64,000 nt of DNA from Zhengitettix transpicula (Eukaryota > Arthropoda > Insecta > Orthoptera > Tetrigidae), in contig CM073590.1 in assembly GCA_037074705.1 (NCBI GenBank), forward strand, positions 242,227,601 to 242,291,600, written 5' to 3'. The notes under the pieces were generated by a model that had not been told where the DNA came from, did no database searches, and was given only the letters and a program-made list of their open reading frames with translations. Position numbers and translations under genes: made by a program. Shown here piece after piece: positions 58,349 to 64,000 of this stretch (positions are counted from its first letter, which is position 1; each line of letters starts with the position of its first letter).

Positions 58349-61300
58349 TAGTGATCTCTGGTCAGAGAGGACTACGAGGTGTCCCTCACAACAATAAATC
58401 GTATCTCAGAGAGTAATGCAAATTTTTGCGTCTCGCAGTTGAAACGAGTTCAGAAAAAAGAAAGAAGGAAAACATCCGCTCGTCGCTCTGCTGCACGGAC
58501 GATACTCAACCCATTAAACCAACGATGACAGTCTATTACATATCTATGGTCGACCTATACCGTCTTCTATTCGATGACGTCATCAGCTTCGTGTCCAGTT
58601 CGGCCTACTGTCATTTATAAACTACTCCTGCAACACGGAAACCTTGGGTGGGGGTGTTGGGGGAATAATATTCTTAGCAGACGGAGGAGCTACGGCTTCT
58701 TGAGTCATCTTTTCAAAGTATCACCACAATTAAAGTCTTCTTCGTCCTCCTCACTTGGTTTGCATATAGACCCACAGATAATATGCAACTAGTCTGTAAA
58801 ATAATGCGGCAAAGATAACAAATTGGTACGCCCAGAGATTATGTTTTTGCGAAAACGACGCACGGATTTTTAAGTTTCGGCTTGAATTCTGTGAAATATA
58901 AAACTATTTTCTTATACTAGTTTTTTTTTCCACTCAGTAAAACTCGAGACAGTGGATACAAGATATTTTCTGAGATATGAAGTTTTCATTATTTTATTAG
59001 TTTCTCTCCGACACCCTCTACTTAAACCAGACAAAGATTTATAGTTTTTATGAAGGCGCAGTTACAAAAGGCGAAAGCAGTCGAGTCGTAGAAGTACAAG
59101 AACTATTCCTACAATTCCACTTCAACAGGCAGAACTGCAGTCGCTTACTTAAAAAAATATATATATCATAACATTGCTGTCCCAGTGATGGTTGTGTTCT
59201 ACATTTAAAGGCGGCAAAGTACTTTGATTTTTGAGCCGCATCGGTAAAGTTTTGTATTAATGTATAATTATTATGTTTTTAGTTTTGTTTATAGAAAATT
59301 TAATTAAATGAGTATCGTACTTATATTTCATCATCCTGTAGGGGGTAACCATCCCTCAGTCTATATAACTCAAACATGGATATTGTTTATCAAACATTTA
59401 GTACACAGAATCCTAGATAATAAAATGTTTTCATTTGTTCGATTTCATTCCTCAGGAATGTCACCAGTATGGCAAAGTTATTACGAGTGTCAAGAACTGG
59501 GATGATTTAAGAAATACTTGTGCAATCAAGTGTAAATAATCTTCTTTTTTTTGTGTTAATATTTGGATAGTTTACTTGTTATAGTTCCTTCAAAACTAAA
59601 TGTATTGAATTTTCATTGCCTTCTTTTGTAATATATTATGAAAAGCAATCATTATACCTAATTTTACACATCCAATAACGTTAGAAAATTGATGGAGCAA
59701 ATAGTTACTTAAGTTGAAACTGGGCAGTCATATGAGTTGAAAAAAATCGTTTCTGATCAGTTGATAACCACATTCATTCAAATTGTCACAACATGTTTTT
59801 TTTTTTTTTGCACTTTAACAGAATTTTTTATTTAATTATCTGATATACTATAATTTATATGAAGATTTTTTTAAGTGAATGTACATAAATAATTTTGTAC
59901 ATCCTATACTTATAAATATAAACAAATGAGGTAACCTTATTTGAATAAATGCTATAATTTAAATTGTAATATTAAATTAATGAGCCGGGAGTGTACAATA
60001 ATCCTTAGAAAATTGTAATACATTTGCTGAAAGTCTCTGTGATTTTCAAAGAATTGATATATGTTAACACCCAATAAGTCTTAATTATCCAGTGAGGTAT
60101 TTGTTAATAAAAATTATACCATACAAATTTTCTTTAGAAACGTAAGTGGCAACATGAACACAGAAAATTGTTATTTGGATAATATAAACCAATTTCTATG
60201 TTCAAGAAATAAAAATGCACTTCTCAAGGTTAACACAAGTTTTTATAATCTTCACATGTTTATGTTTGATTTAACACAAAGATATGGCAATATTCTTTTT
60301 AAAATTAAAGTTTTACATTTTCTTGCATTATCATGAAAACATAATCATTCACAGTAGCAAAACCTAAGTTTATAAATAAAGTTCATTAAGTTCAAATGTA
60401 TTTATGATCAAATTTTCAAAAACTTAAATCGATTAAAAAGGATTCAAATGAAAAAGGCTTATATTTACAACAAGTATCACATATTTGGTCAGTAGTGCTT
60501 GTTATCATTGAGGCGCCTACTGTTTTTAACAGAAATGAAGTATTTTTATTCCTGAAAAGTTTGAATTCATCATATGGAATATGATGTGAGTAAATATCTA
60601 ATTAATTTTAATAAAAAAAAACTTCTCGTACCCTTGATTAATTTAAAGTAATCAATAAATTGCTCAAATTATTATATATTTCAATTTTGTTTTTATAAAC
60701 TTAACAAATAAAATATTGCATTTTATAAATTGCTAATATTATTATTAACAGTTTTCTATCTCTTTCATGGAGCCACTTATAATACTAATGAACAATGGGA
60801 ATTCATAAAAACAGAAGTAATAATCCGCTAACTACAGCAGAAACATTTCTTGATAAAAATGTATAATTTTAAATTACTGTAAGATTTTATAGTGCTGTGA
60901 TATAATAAACAAAGTAAATTGTTCACATATCTTATGTGCCTTAGGGTTGTTTTGTAATAAAATAACATACAATTAAAAATATTTATATTAGGTTTTATTG
61001 ATAGAATGTATCCTAATTATGTGAAGTGCTCAACTTATTTTAATGAAAATATAAAAAAAAGTCTCATACACAAAGCTGAATATATTATCTTAGTAAACTT
61101 AAATAATATTGATGTACATATTATGTATATAAAATTATAAATAGCATTCCCAAATTGTTTCCTTGGCTCAACAATATTGTAAATAAAATATTTAATGAGT
61201 ATGGGTCTGCCAAAAATCATAGGGGTTACACAGAGAAATTATTTGACTTTGGATTGATTTTTAAACAAAATTATACTTATGAATACTTTAATTTATTTTG

Positions 61301-62929
61301 GGAAAGTATGGAAGTAAAATTTAAGTGTGTTCGTGAAACTGTTGATAAAGTGAGCACTTTTATTTTAAACAAAGTATATATGTAAAATATCATTACAGTC
61401 TCCCAAGTACTTTTTACTTTGGTAATATGGATTAAACTATTATAAAAAAAACTTGGCCACTTCATATAATTAATTTATGATCTTGTAATTTTACTTTTGA
61501 ATCAAATTAATTCAATCCAAATATCATTTAGATTCTCATATGAATATTATAGATTACTGAAAACAAAGTTATGATGTGGTATTATGTAATAAAAAAGTAT
61601 TATGCATATTTTTAGATACATTTTTGACAAGGACAACAAATTTGCCACCGGGTGGGTGTGAAAACATTTTGGAGAATATGTTCTCTGTATTGCTAACACA
61701 AAAAGTGTGAAATGTATAAAACATCTCAAGTATTCCACTAATGTGTAGTATCTTTGCTAATAGTATTTGAGTGTTAATGGCTAAACAGATACATAAATGA
61801 AATATTTGACTGCTAGAACTTGTGGAAAATAAAGGGAAATGAATTCAGAGTAATGAATTAAAATGAGTCTTCCTTTAGAATCAGTGAGATGACCTGAGGA
61901 AATGTTAGAAATGGGGAAAATGTGGTGTAATGAAAAAATTTTTGTTAGTGTTATTTAAATAAAAATAATTCTGTTTTCTCAAAACTTTGTGTATCATTTC
62001 TTTACCCATAAATTATTGAAGAAAATTGACCAATTATGTCGATCAAACTGATGATTTTGAAGGTAAGTTCACATCAATTCAGAGTTATGAATGAGTACAA
62101 AAAACAGAGAGAGAAAGACTAAATTTATAAGTGAATACAGGAAAATAATGTGTTATTAAACATTTTAAATTTTAATGAAAGTGATAAATTTGTCAATTAT
62201 AAAACACATAATTCTATTAAATCATTTGATTGATACAGAAGAAACAAATATCGCAAGGTATTAATTTAACATATATACTTTTAATTAATTCAGACTCTCA
62301 AAATTCAGCCTAGCAGTTCAGAAATTTTTATTATTTCCAATAATTACTACAATCATTTTACATTAAAATTTTCAAAGTGAACACTATTTAAATGCTGAAC
62401 ACACATACATGGAATAAGAAATAATGACCCTTAATATTGATTTTTTCATTTGCATGATGTTTTTTTATAAGTAGTTTGAACAGTAAATGAATCTAAGAGT
62501 TGATAGACAAACTATGATGTAGATAGTTGACTTCAAAATTTAGTATAACACAGTTACTTACATAACTAACAAAATATTAATTGAACAGAAAAACTTCCAA
62601 CAATATTCAGGGCTGAAATGAGAGAAAATAATGCATTTCAAACATGTCATAAAACTTGCATTGTTGTAACTGATTTTTTAAACACAATAATAAAACTTTC
62701 AAAGTATACATCATTTTTAATCTTGATAAAACTGAATCATAACTGGAATTTAGATTTTGAGTATCAATTTTCACATTTATTGAATTTACATAGCACCTGA
62801 TATGTAGCGTTTTACTCATCAATTGAGAGTAATAATACATTCAATATATAAAATTTTTAACAATCGGGTAAAACAGCCAAATACAAATTTGGATTGAGGT
62901 GATTGGGGATGAGTGAAAGAAGGATGTTG
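58349..62929. other. 3' flank: AT-rich, no gene recognised
   Basis: Repeat-poor, strongly AT-rich DNA, unlike the mosaic upstream. It may include a long 3' UTR of the SAM gene in its first part. Short open frames (58426-62840) are low complexity. TAGCCAAATACAAATTTGG-like phrases near 62875 mark the edge of the Penelope fossil. Confidence 0.4.
58393..58398 (+). promoter_or_regulatory. Candidate polyadenylation signal (AATAAA)
   Basis: A canonical AATAAA lies 45 nt after the stop codon of the SAM exon. It would give a very short 3' UTR. Many more AATAAA hexamers follow in the AT-rich DNA beyond 59 kb, so a longer 3' UTR is equally possible. RNA evidence is needed to choose. Confidence 0.35.
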
Positions 62930-64000
62930 GATTATTTTTTTTAAATCTAATGTTTGTGTTTGTTAATAAAATTTAAAGAATACTCATTAGAGATTGAAAT
63001 GTTACAGACAATATTTATGTTGTGTGGTTGGAACTAGGAGTTCGAAAGTAATATTATAACTCTGTCTACAAGATTGTATACCACGGTTCTCATTTGGTTA
63101 CAAGGATGACTAGAAAGATAATAGAGAACAAATCCTGAGTATGTAGGTTTTCTGAACTAATTTGTGATAATGGACGTACTGTGAATGGATACAGTGACAT
63201 AGAGGAAATTAAGAGAATGGTTAAATTCAAGTTCATGGGTGAATTGTAAGTTGGGATAATAATTTTTGAAAGTATTGACTATAAGGTTGATTTGAGAGGT
63301 ATTAACAATACAAAACATGTCATCTACATATGTGATTTAACAAAGAGGTTGGACAGGTAACAGAGAAAGACAAGAATTCTCTAAATCTCTCATGGCTATC
63401 TCAGCAAAAAAAGGACTAAATGGACTTCCCATGGGAGAACCTTTGGTTTAATGGTAGTTTACTTGATTGAATTAATTTCAGTTGAGGATTAGATTTAAAA
63501 TGCAATAAATATCATTAAGAGAATTTTAGAAGCCGACTGATAATCTGCCATCTGGTTTTGGAACTGTTAAGACTAAATCATTGAGAATAAAGTTGAACAA
63601 GGAAATGACATCAAGGGAAATTAAAGAGTGGCCAAGCTGGACAGTAAGGTATTTGATTTTATCAATAAATTGGTAAGAATTTTTTTACAGTATACTGGTT
63701 TTATTCATCAAGGGCTGTAGAAAACCTGTTATTGATATACATTTAGAAAGCAATAATAATTCAAAACGATGGTCAGGTTTGTGAATTTTTGGAAGGACAT
63801 ATGCCCTGGCAATGTTAGCTGAGATTATGAATAATGAGTAAAATGTGTTTCAATAAATTAATTTTGTTTCCACCTCTTTAAGAATAGTTTTTAATTTGTC
63901 AATAACTGTATTGATGAATTTTGTAAGAGTTTGTATCTGAAAGAAGTTGAATCGTCTAGGACCTGTGATTGGTCCATAATAAATTGAATGGACCAATAGA
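62930..64000 (-). pseudogene. Penelope-like element reverse transcriptase, decayed, runs off the window
   Basis: Minus strand from the right edge: LQILTKFINTVIDKLKTILK; ARAYVLPKIHKPDHRF, matching the '.YGLPKIHKP' box of Penelope-like RTs; SPMGSPFSP, matching 'MPMGSPLSP'; YVDDMFCIVNT, the catalytic YVDD box; FTHELEFNHSLNFLYVT; FRKPTYSGFVLYYLSSHPC; MRTVVYNLVDR; and NISISNEYSLNFINKH. Domain order is right for this group. At least four frameshifts or stops interrupt it. A GIY-YIG endonuclease domain was not recognised downstream. Start lies beyond 64000. Confidence 0.9.

Overview
This window is nuclear DNA from an animal, most likely an arthropod and probably an insect. It is AT-rich and has spliceosomal signals, many microsatellites and a dense mix of decayed eukaryotic transposons: Penelope-like, RTE/Jockey-type LINEs, mariner, pogo/Tigger, Helitron-like and A-tailed retroposons. 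There are no operons and no long intact ORFs. The species cannot be named from the sequence.

Only one host gene feature is convincing. It is the terminal coding exon at 58121-58348 (+), with a branch point, polypyrimidine tract and AG acceptor. It encodes the C-terminal half of a SAM domain of the SAMD7/SAMD11 type (Polycomb-associated), followed by a short Cys/His-rich tail and a Pro/Ala/Ser-rich end. I infer that much of 1-58120 is intronic or upstream DNA of this gene, because no other exon was recognised there. A dozen GC-richer, repeat-poor islands in that stretch could hold regulatory elements.

Layout: 1-6.5 kb holds an A-tailed retroposon copy, a solo repeat, a LINE 3' end and a degenerate minisatellite interrupted by a second retroposon copy. 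6.6-8.4 kb is a large inverted repeat. 9.4-21 kb has a tRNA-like sequence, retroposon copy 3, a mariner fossil, a 614-bp element with long terminal inverted repeats, several palindromic elements carrying hammerhead-ribozyme-like motifs, and a Helitron-like element with a 3' hairpin and CTAG end. 21-32 kb has retroposon copy 4, another Helitron-like copy, the RNase H region of a LINE, a hammerhead-like copy and an 800-bp pogo element with its inverted repeats. 32.3-32.85 kb is a 44-bp tandem minisatellite. 35-38 kb has four more retroposon pieces. 40-48 kb has further hammerhead-like elements and the second copy of the solo repeat. 52.7-54.5 kb has an inverted pair of short repeats around retroposon copy 9. 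56.6-58.0 kb holds two long direct repeats, then the SAM exon. 58.4-62.9 kb is AT-rich with nothing coding recognised. 62.93-64.0 kb is a decayed Penelope-like reverse transcriptase on the minus strand, running off the edge.

The most interesting signal is the hammerhead-like family. Its members share a CTGANGA core, a stem II with at least one compensatory change, a GAAAC box and complementary stem I flanks. Many occur as head-to-head pairs inside palindromic elements. Hammerhead motifs are known in Penelope-like retroelements, and a Penelope fossil lies in the same window.
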